Source: Gari tellinella (lineage: Eukaryota > Mollusca > Bivalvia > Cardiida > Psammobiidae). From it: a DNA stretch of 64,000 nucleotides. Under the pieces are notes generated by a model. It did no database searches. It saw only the letters and a program-made list of their open reading frames with translations, and was not told the DNA's origin. The stretch's first letter is position 1, and the number at the start of each line of letters is the position of its first letter. A program made the translations under genes and the position numbers. Shown one piece after another: positions 1-11,510 of this stretch. The DNA is taken from NCBI GenBank assembly GCA_922989275.2, contig OV277861.1, positions 26,442,479-26,506,478 on the forward strand. The letters run 5' to 3'.

Positions 1-270
1 GAATTGATTAAGAGCTTTAAGAATAAGTTTACCAATTCTATAAATGTAGTTCAAGAGCTTTTGTTAATCTAGACTAATGGTTCTAAAACTATCAAATTTC
101 TAGAATGTTTGAAGAATAATCGTGAACGTTAAATAGCCGCTTCAATAATTCTTCATGGTTTAATTCTAAATTAAGTCAATACCCTCCCACATGGGTAGAT
201 ATTATTACAAATAGATAAGGGATCTAGCTGATTGTAATGCAATTATTTAAGAGAAAAAATTAGATTTCAT
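1..270. other. Gene-free AT-rich start of window
   Basis: I see no open frame of useful length, tRNA-like box or recognisable repeat terminus here. It is probably old repeat or intergenic sequence cut by the window edge. Confidence 0.5.
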
Positions 271-1253
271 AACAAGGGTCATAATGGCCCTAAATCGCTC
301 ATCTGGTACACCATGTAAAAGTTGCCATATAGTGAGTGACTGTGACCCAGATTACGACTAGACATGATCTACACTCAACCTATGGAGTGTTAACAATATT
401 TTTTTGATTTGACATAGCGACCTAGTTTTTGATCAGTCTTAAAGAGGCTCGCAACAAGATTTAGCATTAAAAATAGTAATTTGTAAATATATGTCAAATG
501 CTTATTTAAATGGGTAAGAATTAGTTTAGGATAAGAAAATCTGTTGAAAAAATGCATTTCAAAACTAAAATAAAAAGAGGCTATGGTGGGATTCGAACCC
601 GTGACCCTTCATGCGGGGACAGACACGCAAAAAATAGGAAACAATTTAGCACACTCGACCGCGGGCTGTTCATATCTTTGGAAATGATTTAACGTACTTC
701 AGTGTGTAGCGATGGAAAGTACACAATTCGGCTCAGGGTTATGTCTGAGCCCGTGTTCGACGCAATGGATAAAACGATGGAAAATAGATATATCTAAAAA
801 TGAAGATTTGAAGACTTTTCATAAGGATATTTTTCTAATGTCAGATGCACGATAATGCTACACATTTGGTTTTATTTGAGCATTTTCTTTTATTTTTGCA
901 AATACACCATCCGTATGCGAGTCACTTTAATCGACATTTGATGTTGGCCTAAATTTGATGTAGGCAAACATTCTGACAATGTTTCATTCAGATTTAATCA
1001 TATTTGTAGCCACTAGAGGATTAACACTGTTTTCCTTGATTTGATCTTGAGATTTAGTTTTTGACCTGACATGACCCATATTCCAATTTGGCCTAGATCT
1101 CTTCAAGGAAAACATTGTCATTAAGTTTCATGAAGATCGGATGAAATTTGAAGCTGCTAGAGTGTTCACGAACCAATGGTGAACGGAAGGACAGACAATG
1201 TACACCCAGCCACCCTGAAAGCTCACATTGGCACTTCGTGCCAGGTGAGCTAA
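271..1253 (+). mobile_element. Helitron-like dispersed repeat, interrupted
   Basis: The left edge (ACAAGG..GGCCCTAAATCGCTCA) resembles edges seen again near 8,367 and 50,959. The right edge is a stem-loop (AGCTCAC..GTGAGCT enclosing GGCAC-TTC-GTGCC) followed by CTAA, the arrangement expected of a Helitron 3' end. The interior has degenerate units of the type 'gacctagtttttgacc', also found at 51-52.2 kb. The TTAA-bounded MITE at 439-930 is nested inside. Non-coding. The Helitron assignment is an inference, and the two edges may belong to different repeats. Confidence 0.45.
439..930. mobile_element. TTAA-bounded MITE, copy 1
   Basis: Terminal inverted repeats of about 26 bp (TTAAAGaGgCTCGCAAC at the left, matching the complement of the right end at 905-930) bound a 492-bp element. 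A second copy lies at 61,426-61,975. The two share flank-to-flank sequence, including 'aaaaatagtaatttgtaaat' and a tRNA-like internal promoter block on the minus strand (GGTTCGAATCC read from about 587-597). TTAA at both ends suggests a TTAA target, as in piggyBac-type elements. No transposase is encoded. Confidence 0.65.
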
Positions 1254-1412
1254 AACACAAAAGTTTGATGAAATATATTATCAAGTATTTGAATTTTTCA
1301 TTACATTTGTTAGCAACTGTATTTATTAACTAATTGTCCAATTCAGTCCTATAAATTATAGGTATACCATTTTTTTGAGAAGATTAACTTTTGTTTGAAC
1401 ACAGGTGACCAC

Positions 1413-1466
1413 TTAAAGCAGGTTGAAAGTACACACATTTTCTGCTTCATTTTCAGCCTGCTTTAA
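1413..1466. repeat. AAAGCAGG palindrome (family P2)
   Basis: Imperfect inverted repeat: TTAAAGCAGGTTGAAAGT at the left faces the complement of TTTTCAGCCTGCTTTAA at the right. It belongs to the palindrome family best seen at 40,167-40,232. Confidence 0.6.
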
Positions 1467-1553
1467 TTTACCATCTGCTAGGATTTGATAAACAATATAT
1501 TTTGAATGGTACAAATATTCAGATTAATATATACCTGCTTAAAAAGGTGACCA

Positions 1554-1607
1554 TTTAAAGAAGGTTGAAAGTAGAGCAGAACATGCTTTACTTTTAGCCT
1601 GCTTTAA
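1554..1607. repeat. P2 palindrome, second tandem copy
   Basis: Inverted repeat of the same family as 1,413-1,466 and about 140 bases away, with decayed left arm (TTTAAAGAAGGTTGAAAG) and intact right arm (AGCCTGCTTTAA). Confidence 0.6.
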
Positions 1608-1609
1608 GC

Positions 1610-3030
1610 AAATATTTGCTAGAATTAATAATATGTTTTGTATAGTAATGAAACTATTATCTTCAGTGTGGGAATAAAATAAGTGCGTAAATGTTCATTT
1701 ATGGAGCAATATATTAAATCATGACAAAAGGAAAACAAGTTAAACTGTCACAGCTGTTTCCATTTTCTTTGCACTAAATGTTCATATATGCACGAAGAAT
1801 ATTTATCTCACTGTTCTGTTATGTATTATGAGACCCCAAATTAAAAAAATAGTAAAACAAAACCAATAAAATCAATTTTCAATCTACATGTTTTACCATT
1901 GCCCTGTAGTAATATCGTCTGCTTTAAATTGTTGTCTGCAAACAATATCTAAATATGATTTGTACTTATTTTAATTGAGAAAGTCTTATATACAAGTGTA
2001 AAAGAGTTTGGATACAGATCAGACGCAAAATTATGCAGGATCCAAAATGTTTTTAAAAAAGGACAGTCAAGTCGTGATCAGCATGATATGATTACTGCAA
2101 CATCTATCAGCATCCCCCAAATCTGTCTACATCTATCAATCAGTACCCGACTGTGATAATTGGTTTACAATAAACATACTCTGATACGGTAGATCTTCGG
2201 TTGGTTGGCTGATTTATTGATTGAATGACTGTCTCATTCATTCACTCATTTATTCGGTTATTCATTCTGTTATTCTATCATCTTTTTCATTGTTTGCTAA
2301 TTTGTTTGTGTGTTCACTCATTTTGCATGACATTACATTCAACCGTTCTAATCGTATTTCACCGCTCTCGTTGTTGTTTTAGAATATGTGCCGTGATGTG
2401 AAAGTGTGTTGTCGCACCTACATTCCACTACCATGTTAACATTCAAATAGAATATTATTAAATACATTTTGTATCGCTCTATACTAATATACATGTATAT
2501 CAAGTCTTATGCGTAAAGATTGAAAAGTGCTGGCACAAGTCAGCGACCATGTATACCACGATCATTGCACATTTGTAAAACGTGATGGATCCAGATTATA
2601 CGCCCAGTCACTAGCCATCCTGTCTGGATCCACACTGCTTACAAAAGTCCTGGTTATCAAAGTTCTCCATGGAGGGATAGATGATGTATCTGTACTTTTC
2701 TTTATCATCATACATGCATATATGGTAAATACAGTGAAACCTAACTATAATGACCACTTCTATATAACTGTTGATCATTACTTGCTTAAGATTGGGTATT
2801 GCTTTAGAGCGGGGTGGGGTGAAACGGAGGACCCCTTAGGGAATCTCTGGTATTTTAAGGCTGCCATTTGTCTTTCATAGTGTCGTTTAGTGTGGACGGT
2901 GGTCGCAGTAGAAGTTTTAACTGTATTGTTGTAAGCCTGCACGTTGTAAGCTGTCATTAGTTGATAATGAAAAATATTTAACCCTTTAGCCCATTGTATA
3001 CATGTTTTCCAGTTTGGATGACACATGAAC
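1610..3030. other. Intergenic sequence without recognised gene
   Basis: Only short frames occur. The longest (2,527-2,880, plus strand) begins at CTG, lacks any recognised domain and reads like random translation. Some low-complexity 'attcattcac' sequence lies near 2,215-2,340. Confidence 0.5.
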
Positions 3031-3032
3031 AC

Positions 3033-3081
3033 TTAAAGCAGGTTGAAAGTAAAGCAGAATGCACCTTTAGCATGCTTTAAG
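3033..3081. repeat. P2 palindrome, short copy
   Basis: TTAAAGCAGGTTGAAAGTAA faces 'tttagcatgctttaa'. The left arm is intact and the right arm shortened. Confidence 0.5.
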
Positions 3082-3939
3082 GTACTATCAGGTACAAATC
3101 ATAGTGAATTGTCCGAAAACTAGGGTTATCCGAAATAGTATTCAATTTGCCGCCATGTGGAAAAATCCTCAGGCGTAATTACAGCCCCTGCTTTGGATGC
3201 ACCGCGGCAATTTTTGGCAAAAGATTTTGAACAAGTAAATAGCTTAAAACATTAATAAATGTTCATTAAATATGGACAATATGTTGCATTTAGTTGCAAA
3301 CGAGTAAATTGTGAATTATTGAAGCTTAAAAATGGGCTATATTTAACTCTTTGAATTCATTTTTTACAAATAATTTTTTTTTAGTCCGAGAAAAGGAGTT
3401 GTTGGCAGACATTTTGAAGAACAGATTCTGATGACGTTTTACACAAAATATCTCTTAATTTTGGAAATATTTTGCGAAAAACGTAAGAGGGGTTTTCCCG
3501 TGTCTCGTTTCCAACCCGCCATTTTGCTCTGACGAAACGCTCGGGTATCACATTCGACGATCGAATTAACGCACTCAGCGCCGTCATGCGGAATTGAACC
3601 TCATTTTATCAAATGATTAAAAGTTTGTTTTATTCGTTCAAGTCTGAATATTAGCGCCTTTCATTTAAATCATGTGCAAAACGAACAGATGAAAATGCGA
3701 GGTTATATAGGTGACACAGTAGGGGAGCCTCGATATGGATTGTCGTTGACGTACCTACTTTGACCCTGGCATATGAAGACTGATGACTCTGATGGTTGTT
3801 GGTAACGCTGGATTGAAATACATTAAGACTGCTCTATTACGACTATTGTATGGTAGATTGGTTTGTTTTCTCACGTCCATTTCTGCCATCTATGGGAAAA
3901 TACTGATACATCGGAAATCGGTTTATAAAGTCTCAACCT

Positions 3940-4030
3940 ACGGTATGGATCCGGCGGGGACCAAACTCAAGACCGAACTTACGACCCCTGGTATCGTAGT
4001 CGAGTGCATTATCACTGGACCACGTTCAGT
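3940..4030 (-). mobile_element. tRNA-derived SINE fragment
   Basis: The complement strand carries a decayed box A (GTCCAGTGATAATGC) and GGGGTCGTAAG followed by a box-B-like block, then CCCCGCCGGATCC. It matches other copies at 5,601-5,677, 18,405-18,484 and 20,483-20,559. It ends just outside the Foldback-like element. Confidence 0.5.
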
Positions 4031-4122
4031 AGAGTTAGTTATGGTATTATGGAAGATGATTATTAAAGTATGTGGCAGTAAAATAGAAAACTCCTATTGT
4101 ACATTGATATTGTTTTAAGCAG

Positions 4123-4131
4123 CCAATTATC
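4123..4131. repeat. 9-bp target-site duplication, left copy
   Basis: CCAATTATC, repeated in the same orientation at 14,289-14,297. Both copies directly abut the inverted termini of the element between them. Confidence 0.8.
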
Positions 4132-5561
4132 AGGTCTGTGAAGTTAGCTGTTAGTTGTTAGTTGGTTATTCAGAAGTGTATTCGGGAATTCGGGAAAATG
4201 CAACACGCCGTACAGGCGTACATATACATCCAAACTAACAGCCAGCTGTGAGTTGGTTATTCAGAAGTGTATTCAAAAATACATTGCACTTTTGAATTCA
4301 CAGCCAGCTGTGAGTTGGTTATTCAGAAGTGTATTCGAAAAAAAACATTGCACTTTTGAATTCACAGCAAACTGTGAGTTGGTTATTCAGAAGTGTATTC
4401 GAAAAAAACATTGCACTTTTGAATTCACAGCCAGCTGTGAGTTGGTTATTCAGGAGTGTATTCGACAAAAAAACATTACACTTTTGAATTCACAGCCAGC
4501 CGTGAGTTGTTTATTCAGAAGTTTATTCGAACAATACATTGCACTTTGAATTCACAGCCAGCCGTGAGTTGGTTATTCAGAAGTGTATTCGAAAAAACAT
4601 TGCACTTTTGAATTCACAGCCAGCTGTGAGTTGTTTATTCAGAAGTGTATTCGAAAAAAACATCGCACTTTTGAATTCACAGCCAGCCGTGAGTTGGTTA
4701 TTCAGAAGTGTATTCGAAAACTACCTTGCACTTTTGAATTAACATCCAGCCGTGAGTTGGCTATTCAGAAGTGTATTCGAAAAAAACATTGTAATTTTGA
4801 ATTCACAGCCAGCTGTGAGTTGGTTATTCAGAAGTGTATTCGAAAAATACCTTGCATTTTTGAATTCACAGTCAGCCGTGAGTTGGTTATTCAGAAGTGT
4901 ATTCGAAAAAAACATTGTAATTTTGAATTCACAGCCAGCTGTGAGTTGGTTATTCAGAAGTGTATTCGAAAAAACCATTGCACTTTTGAATTCACAGCCA
5001 GCTGTGAGTTGGTTATTCAGAAGTTTATTCGAAAAAAACATTGCACTTTTGAATTCACAGCCAGCTGTGAGTTGGTTATTCAGAAGTTTATTCGAAAAAA
5101 ACATTGCAATTTTGAATTCACAGCCAACCGTGAGTTGGTTATTCAGAAGTGTATTCGAAAAATGCCTTGCATTTTTGAATTCACAGCCAGCCGTGAGTTG
5201 GTTATTCAGAAGTGTTTTCGAAAAAAACATTGTAATTTTGAATTCACAGCCAGCTGTGAGTTGGTTATTCAGAAGTGTATTCGAAAAAACCATTGCACTT
5301 TTGAATTCACAGCCAGCTGTGAGTTGGTTATTCAGAAGTTTATTCGAAAAAAACATTGCACTTTTGAATTCACAGCCAGCTGTGAGTTGGCTATTCAGAA
5401 GTGTATTCGAAAAAAACATTGCAAATTTGAATTCACAGCCAGCTGTGAGTTGGTTATTCAGAAGTGTATTCGAAAAATACATTGCACTTTTGAATTCAAA
5501 CCAGCAGTGAGTTGGTTATTCAGAAGTGTATTCGAAAAAAACAACATTGCACTTTTGAATG
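4132..5561 (+). repeat. Left arm: terminus plus 63-bp minisatellite
   Basis: After a unique head of about 115 bases that includes CGCCGTACAGGCG, about 22 units follow, each built as CACAGCCAGCYGTGAGTTGG, then TTATTCAGAAGTGTATTCG, then A-rich sequence and CATTGCACTTTTGAATT. Units are mostly 62-64 bp. Because 63 is a multiple of three and units lack stops, open frames of up to 330 codons run through both strands. They are artefacts of repetition. Confidence 0.9.
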
Positions 5562-5600
5562 CAGGCAATCTGTAGCTTTAACGCAGTGGTATTCAGACCC

Positions 5601-5677
5601 GGTGGTAGTAGTCTAGTGGTAACATGCACGTTTGACTACGGTATTAGGATTTGTGAGTTCGATTCCCCGCCGGACCA
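5601..5677 (+). mobile_element. tRNA-derived SINE head
   Basis: Box-A-like TAGTCTAGTGGTAAC and box-B-like GTGAGTTCGATTCC, ending CCGCCGGACC. The same family occurs in reverse at 18,405 and 20,483. It lies just inside the left arm of the Foldback-like element. Confidence 0.6.
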
Positions 5678-5701
5678 TTCCTGTACATCATATAATAATG
5701 T

Positions 5702-6342
5702 TTTTTAACTGTCCTTTAGAAGTGTAAATTTTACATAGAAATTATGAATAAACTTTTTTTTTTATTATTGAGACAAAAACATTGTTATTTTGGTCGAGTT
5801 TGTATTGGTTATGGTATACACATGTATCATAAATCTGTGCAAATGAGTCTAAACTGCCGCTAAATAAAACTTGATAATGGTACGTTTGTATAGATCGTCT
5901 GGTATGGACATGTCTCTTCTGCTTTTTATCACATTTAGTTATTTTGCCTTTTGTTGATAAAACTTTCACATGAGTGGCACATGGTTTGGATCCTATTCAG
6001 ATACGAAATGGCTCCGGTGTCCGAACAGGATCCAACATGTTCGCAAATTACAAAATGGTCGGTTAATACGTTTAACGTACCTCAGTCAGGGCCTCGTTCG
6101 GTTAGTTGTTCTACTATATGGTATGCGATAGCTTAACGGTGAGGCGTTACGGAGTCGTGAAAGATAGGCTGTTGAATAACTTGAAACAACCCTTCGGAAA
6201 AGTGTCCCTTATGTATTAGAAGTGTAAACTTTATATAGAAGTTATGAATAAAACTTTTTTATAACGTAGGGAAAAAAGGGTTCTTTTTTGTCAGAGTTGG
6301 TATAGGTATACAATGTACATGTATCATAAATTTATGCAAAAT
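5702..6342. repeat. Diverged direct duplication
   Basis: 5,702-5,842 and 6,198-6,342 share 'agaagtgtaaa', 'agaaattatgaataaa' and 'tgtatcataaat' in the same order, about 495 bases apart. This is a local tandem duplication inside the Foldback-like interior. No coding potential is seen. Confidence 0.5.
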
Positions 6343-7400
6343 TCCATTTGTCTGCGTTGTTTTGTTGTGGAGATATTTGAAAATCATCGTGTTTGTTTGA
6401 ACTGCAAACGACCTATAAATGAAATGAAATTCATAAAGTAGAACATAATAATGTTGTAGACTGTTCAAACTTCATTTTGGTATGAGTTTCAAACAGTTTG
6501 TCCGGCGTCCACTTAATTAATTATACCCACAGCAGGTGCGGACCCCGGATTCGTGATTGGGGAGGGATGGTGGGGGAGTAAAACCCAATGTAAGCCAGGG
6601 ACCGCTAGAGCCTCTTGTGTGTCCAGCGCAACGCCTTGGCAGGGGGCTTAGGTAGTCGGGCGATTTTAAGATGCTTTGCAACCCTTTATGTAAGTTCCCC
6701 TGAGCTAAATCATTTGGCTAAATAGAGATGAAATATTATTAATTGGGTCATCATTAAATTTATTACACTGATATATTGTTTTTAAACCTTCAACAGTAAC
6801 TGCTTGACGTTTTAATACATAACGAATTATGTTACTTATTTGCCAGAAACTGTTTTGAAAAAAAAGTTTATTCTTGGGGCCGCTAGGGTATACCTGGGGA
6901 TTTCATGGAAATGTCATTGTAAGGGGGTGGTGTTCAGGGATTTTCAATGAATTTGTAGCCCTTTAGATGAGGTCTCCTGACCTAAAATGTCTCGCGAAAT
7001 CGATGTGCAGAAATTAACCCAAACATTGCAGCGTGTATATGAATCCCCAAGTGATTCCCAGTGATTGAGGTTGGCGGAGGAGGGGCGCCTGTCATGGACG
7101 TAGCTAGACCAAATTGTGTACGCACTCCTACTGGAGGGACCCAGGGGCATACTCCCCTGTATTCCAAGATGGTCTTTGGTGCGTCCCGAGAGAGCTTCGC
7201 GTGTTCAAAACCGGCAAAATACTAACACAAATCTATGAAAAATTATTGTTTACTTTAAAAGGGCATATTATTGAGGGGATGGTGTGATAAACATCTTAAA
7301 TCACTCGGTGGCGTTGGATCAAGCTTTGTCCGCTTCGACCTTGATGTATCGGACATTTTCAGTTTTCAGTTTATATTTCAGCTTTACTATTGACTCAGCC
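6343..7400. other. Non-coding interior of the Foldback-like element
   Basis: No recognised domain, tRNA-like box or clear repeat edge. Short minus-strand frames at 6,944-7,167 show no known motif. Confidence 0.4.
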
Positions 7401-7707
7401 ACTTAAAGACATCTCCTGACGACCTTTCGATCATAACGCCTTGCCAGACAATTTCCTTGCAAAAAGCATGGGTCTTGTGGACATGTCGGGAGCAAAGAAC
7501 CATTAAAGCTTCTCATGTGGGACCAGACCTTTATATTTGATAGTTTGATTAGAAATACACATTGAAAAGCACTAGAGCATGAGTATAATCTAGGCCTCAC
7601 CAGGTAAACTGAGATTGGTATAGCTTGTGCTACATGCTTTAACAGTTACAAATTCACACATATAGAACAATGGGGGACTCCATCAATGGACTGGGGAAAT
7701 ATCTTTA
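7401..7707. mobile_element. Small inverted-repeat element
   Basis: It begins 'cttaaagacatctcctgacg' and ends in the complement of a CAGTCCATTGATGGA-type end, with 'gcctcaccaggtaaactgag' inside. The same element appears in the opposite orientation at 60,016-60,353, and a partial copy at 8,036-8,330. Confidence 0.5.
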
Positions 7708-8035
7708 AGGGCATCCTAATGTATTGTTTTGACAATGTACCAACTGCTAGGTGCATGCATAAGCAACTCGCTGTCAAGTGCTAACTTCTTAGATAGGTGA
7801 CACAATTAGAGAACACGAAAGAAATGGGAGAAATCGAACGGTGTATTGGTGAAAATTAAACATATCGGCGTCTACAGACTCTATAGAACTATAAAATCAT
7901 TGATTAGCGTATTAAAATAACATACCTTTGTCCATTCTATAGGCGAACGGGTGGGGGCGTACGCCGACTCCGCTCCCTTAAATTCGCCCCTGGACAAGTG
8001 ACGCTTTATTAAAATTTCAAAGGATTAGGACTCCA

Positions 8036-8330
8036 TTTAAAGACATTTCCTCAGTCCATTGATGGACTCTCCCCCCCCCCCCCCATTGTTCTCACTAGGT
8101 GTGAAAATACAGGTAATGCAGTAGTAAAGTGTGCAAAACCAATGTCACTAATCTCAAGTTGTCTAGAGAGGCCTTCACATACTCACACTCAAGGGTTTTT
8201 CAATGGGTTTTACTGACCAAACTAAATAATTTAAGATACGGGCCTCACATGAAACGCTTGGATGAGTATATCCCTAGACAAGATAGCAGTAAGGACAAAA
8301 CTCGCACATGGCTGCGTGATTTTATACTTG
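8036..8330. mobile_element. Partial copy of the element at 7,401
   Basis: The left end 'tttaaagacatttcctcagt' followed by CCATTGATGG and a run of about 15 C matches the copy at 60,016. The far end is missing and is replaced by the element starting at 8,367. Confidence 0.45.
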
Positions 8331-8366
8331 GTTTGGTGTTCAACACCTTCAACCGTGAAATAAAAG

Positions 8367-9630
8367 ACAAGAGGGCCTGAAGGCCCTGCTATCGCTCACC
8401 TGTTATAATGAAGCCTGATAGCTTTACCTTTGAATTTCACCTGTTTTATTCTAAATCCAAAGCTTTTTAAACTCTACTTCTCTGAAACAGTAATACCTAG
8501 ATATTTTTTCTTTTTTTACATGTAGCTTTGCCTTATGGTCCTCTGCCAAATATGTTTTAATCATGGCCCTGTGGTAAAAAATGGCCCCACCCCTGGGTTA
8601 TCAGTTTTACTTAGACTTATATAAAGGACAACCTTTAAAAATAATTTTCTTTGCAACCATAAGAACCAGACCTTTTACATTTGACATGAATCTTTGCGCT
8701 ATTGTCATCTATCAAGATTGTTCAAATCAATACACCCCCGTGTAAATAATGGCACGCCACGGGGCTTATCATTTTACTGAGACTTGTATATGGAAAAAAA
8801 TTATTCTCTAAAATTGTTGGATCCAGACCTTTTATATTTGACATGTGGCTTTGCCTTATAGTCTTCTACCAAGATTGGTCAAATTATGACCCTGGGGTAA
8901 AAAATGGCTTCGCCCCGGGACTTCTCAGGGAGCACTTTTACAATTAGTCCGCCATCAAAAATGTCATTTTTATGGTCAGGTTAATGTTACAAGAAATGGC
9001 CAGATTAGTGTCACAATAAATGACCAGGTTAATGTCACAAGAGATGTCCAGTTAATTTCTACGAAAATACCAAAAAGATCTGCGGACAGATCGTAAAGTT
9101 GTAGAGGTTACCCTAACCAATGTTTTTGCTGGTGGATCAATTGTAAACCCTAGATCTATAAGTCTTTCTCAGTTTTGCATAGACTTATTTATAACGGGAA
9201 ACCTTTAAAAATCTTCTTCTCTGAAAATGTAAAGCCCAGACCTTTGATATTTGGCATCTAGCTTTGCCTTAAGGTCCTCTATCAAGCGAGTTCAAATCAT
9301 GACCCCTGTGTCAAAAATGGACCCACCCGGGACCTATCAGTTAAACATAGACTTACGGGAAAACCTTTAAAAAACAATTTCTTCTAAATCACTTGCCGAA
9401 ATTCAATACTATTTTAAATATATATTATTTAGATGACTCTTTATTATGACTATCTATATCATTTCGGTATTTTACCTTTTTTGCACAAATAGTTATAATG
9501 ACCGTATGACGTATTCTGAGTTACTTCTTCATGCAACAGCTCACAAACATGCAATATCAAACTTCAGTTTGCATTGAATATAACACAATTGTCCTCAGGT
9601 GGGCGATTTGGGGCCTCGAGCGGCTCTTGT
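8367..9630. mobile_element. 1.26-kb inverted-repeat element with internal repeats
   Basis: The left end (ACAAGAGGGCC..GGCCCTGCTATCGCTCACCTG) faces an imperfect complement at the right end (CAGGTGGGCGATTTGGGGCC..CTCTTGT). The interior has repeated blocks around TTTGCCTTATGGTCCTCT, seen near 8,527, 8,691, 8,847 and 9,253. Non-coding. Confidence 0.55.
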
Positions 9631-10186
9631 TTTTCATATTGCACGACGAAGAACCAGACAAACAAGGTACGTGAGATAGGTAGTCTACAGTCTACACAAT
9701 TATGACATCACATAATCGTTCGGTTATATGACGTCATAATGGTGACGCTTATCGGAATGTAGAAATTTTCCACAGTCGTATGTAGAAAAACAGTAACACA
9801 TCTAAAAACTGGACACAAACACCACCTGTCCCAAAACAGGCCGTCGCCAAAAGCGGCACAGTGGTATTACAGAACGCTCATATCTAGTTCTCTGCAACAC
9901 CACCGCAACCCACAAGGCAACCATATGTCGTTAGATCATTGTTTTCATACCCACAAGTGTCCGGATTTCATAGGCATCACTGTAATATCGATCAAGACAC
10001 GTCCGAGCTTCAAATGAAGACGGAAGATCATTTTTATGCAAACAACTCGAACCACATCAGACCCTCTATAACTCTATAACGACACAGATATGTAGCATTA
10101 TACGCCACATTTCAATTAAAATGTATTAAAATGGTAAGTGATACACAAGTTGTGCAGTTGCTTTGGATTTGTTATGGTTTTACGTA

Positions 10187-10382
10187 GAGAGACACAAGAA
10201 GCCGTTTATGCACTGTTTTATTCAGAAATTGGCAAATTGGTAGAACCACCGAACTTCAGCAAGCCAGCTGAATGGCTTCTTCACATGAAACATCCGATGC
10301 CCCCCGACCGGGTTTCGAACTCACAGCGGTGAGGAGATAAGTGAGTGTCAGTAATAGTGACTATAACCACTAGGCCACGGAG
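10187..10382 (-). mobile_element. tRNA-derived SINE, same family as 41,924
   Basis: The complement reads CTCCGTGGCCTAGTGGTTAT (box A) and GTGAGTTCGAAACC (box B), then a body shared with the intact copy at 41,924-42,206 (e.g. 'cagctggcttgc', 'cagtgcataaa'). The tail part is lost. The short plus-strand frame across it is not a gene. Confidence 0.7.
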
Positions 10383-10424
10383 AAACACTAAAAGTAATAT
10401 GGTGAGAAAAGTATGCAGTCAGGC

Positions 10425-10496
10425 CGGGAATCGAATCCGGGGCCCTTCGCTTACAGGGCGAGTGCTCTATGGACTGAACCATCCGGACCTCTTGAA
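10425..10496 (-). mobile_element. tRNA-like SINE head
   Basis: The complement gives a near-cloverleaf with D arm GTTC..GAGC, an anticodon loop CCTGTAA (TGT, threonine-like) and a T arm around GGATTCGATTCC. The acceptor stem pairs poorly. Downstream 'ctgcatacttttctcacca' is shared with 11,196-11,277, so I call it SINE-derived and not a functional tRNA. Confidence 0.6.
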
Positions 10497-10617
10497 ACAC
10501 AAATCTCTCACAATTTAACTATAGACTAAACCGGCTACACGTACACCTACACAAAGAACACTCCAAGATTTTCTGATTATTATTTCTTTACACTCTGCGA
10601 GTTACATATTAATATGT

Positions 10618-10720
10618 ATAGGTTAGACCATGGTTGTAAGCGAATAAACGATATAGTTCGAGGGGGCGTAGCCCCCGAGAACTATGTCGTTTATTCGCGC
10701 GCAACCATGGTCTAACCTAT
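10618..10720. repeat. Large palindrome, 50-bp arms
   Basis: Arms 10,618-10,667 and 10,671-10,720 match at about 44 of 50 positions around a 3-base centre. The outer parts (ATAGGTTAGACCATGGTTG) are perfect. A related block lies near 11,070. Confidence 0.8.
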
Positions 10721-11153
10721 TTAGCACTGGCTTGGGCTCGAGGAAAACAAGAAAACCATTCGTTTCTGATTTCTGTTTTAGACGAAAAAGTCATTTTGTT
10801 TGTAATAGTTTACTAAAATTGAAAGTTTATTTCAAATGATAAGTTTGAGACATTAAGCATGCTTAGACACCAACATAAATAACGCTTATTGGAGCTCTAT
10901 ATGTAAGCAAAATTCATTAGTAATTGTCTTTAAAGTCTAGGTCTCACTGTACATAATATAACGTCATGAAGCGTGTGCAGTTCACCTCTGACCTCAGCTG
11001 TTTTTAGAATTGTGACGTCAAATTGCCTTGAGATGACGGAAGCGAGGAATAAGTGAACAGTTTGTTAGTTATTCCATGGTTTGTTGAAATAAACGATATA
11101 TTCACAGGTTTTTGAGGCATCTGATTGGCCGAGAGCTCCAAGCCATGTGCTAA
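10721..11153. mobile_element. Candidate MITE
   Basis: TTAGCACTGGCTTGGGCTC at the left faces the complement of GAGCTCCAAGCCATGTGCTAA at the right, giving imperfect 20-bp termini. It directly adjoins the palindrome at 10,618-10,720. Non-coding. Confidence 0.35.
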
Positions 11154-11195
11154 TGCGGGTTATTTACATTGGCGCCCAATATAACTTGGTGAGAA

Positions 11196-11277
11196 AAATA
11201 TGCAGCCAGACCAGGACTAGAACCCAAGACCCTAACTTACAGGGCGAGTGTTCCACCGACTGAGCCATCCGGTCGCT
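11196..11277 (-). mobile_element. tRNA-like SINE head, second copy
   Basis: The complement carries GATGGCTCAGTCGGTGGAAC (box A) and GGGTTCTAGTCC (box B), with the same CTCGCCCTGTAAG anticodon-arm block and 3' extension as 10,425-10,496. Confidence 0.6.
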
Positions 11278-11510
11278 TATGCAAGTCTGTCACCATTTAA
11301 ATATAACGCAAACCGGCTACATTGTAATTGTAATGCTTTGTACTACTATAGATTTTGCATACACGTTTGCGTTTAATAAAACTAAAAGTAAAATTAACCT
11401 CTTCGCTGCTAGAGAGGAAATTGTGATTCCATTAGTTTGGATCCAGTTGAGACGCCAAGTAACGCAGTATCTCATCAGGATCTTATCTGTTCTAGATTCT
11501 GATTCCATAT

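Noticed and set aside
2527..2880. 117-codon plus-strand frame
   Set aside because: CTG start, no domain, and overlaps an opposing frame of similar length.
3381..3587. 68-codon minus-strand frame with ATG in relatively CpG-rich sequence
   Set aside because: It could be a first exon, but no family, clear donor or downstream exon could be found.
4253..5575. Open frames of 98-330 codons with a 21-residue repeat on both strands
   Set aside because: They exist because a stop-free 63-bp unit is repeated. Both strands and several frames are equally open, and unit indels shift the frame.
10425..10496. Functional tRNA-Thr gene
   Set aside because: The acceptor stem pairs poorly, and the 3' extension is shared with a second copy, so it is SINE-derived.
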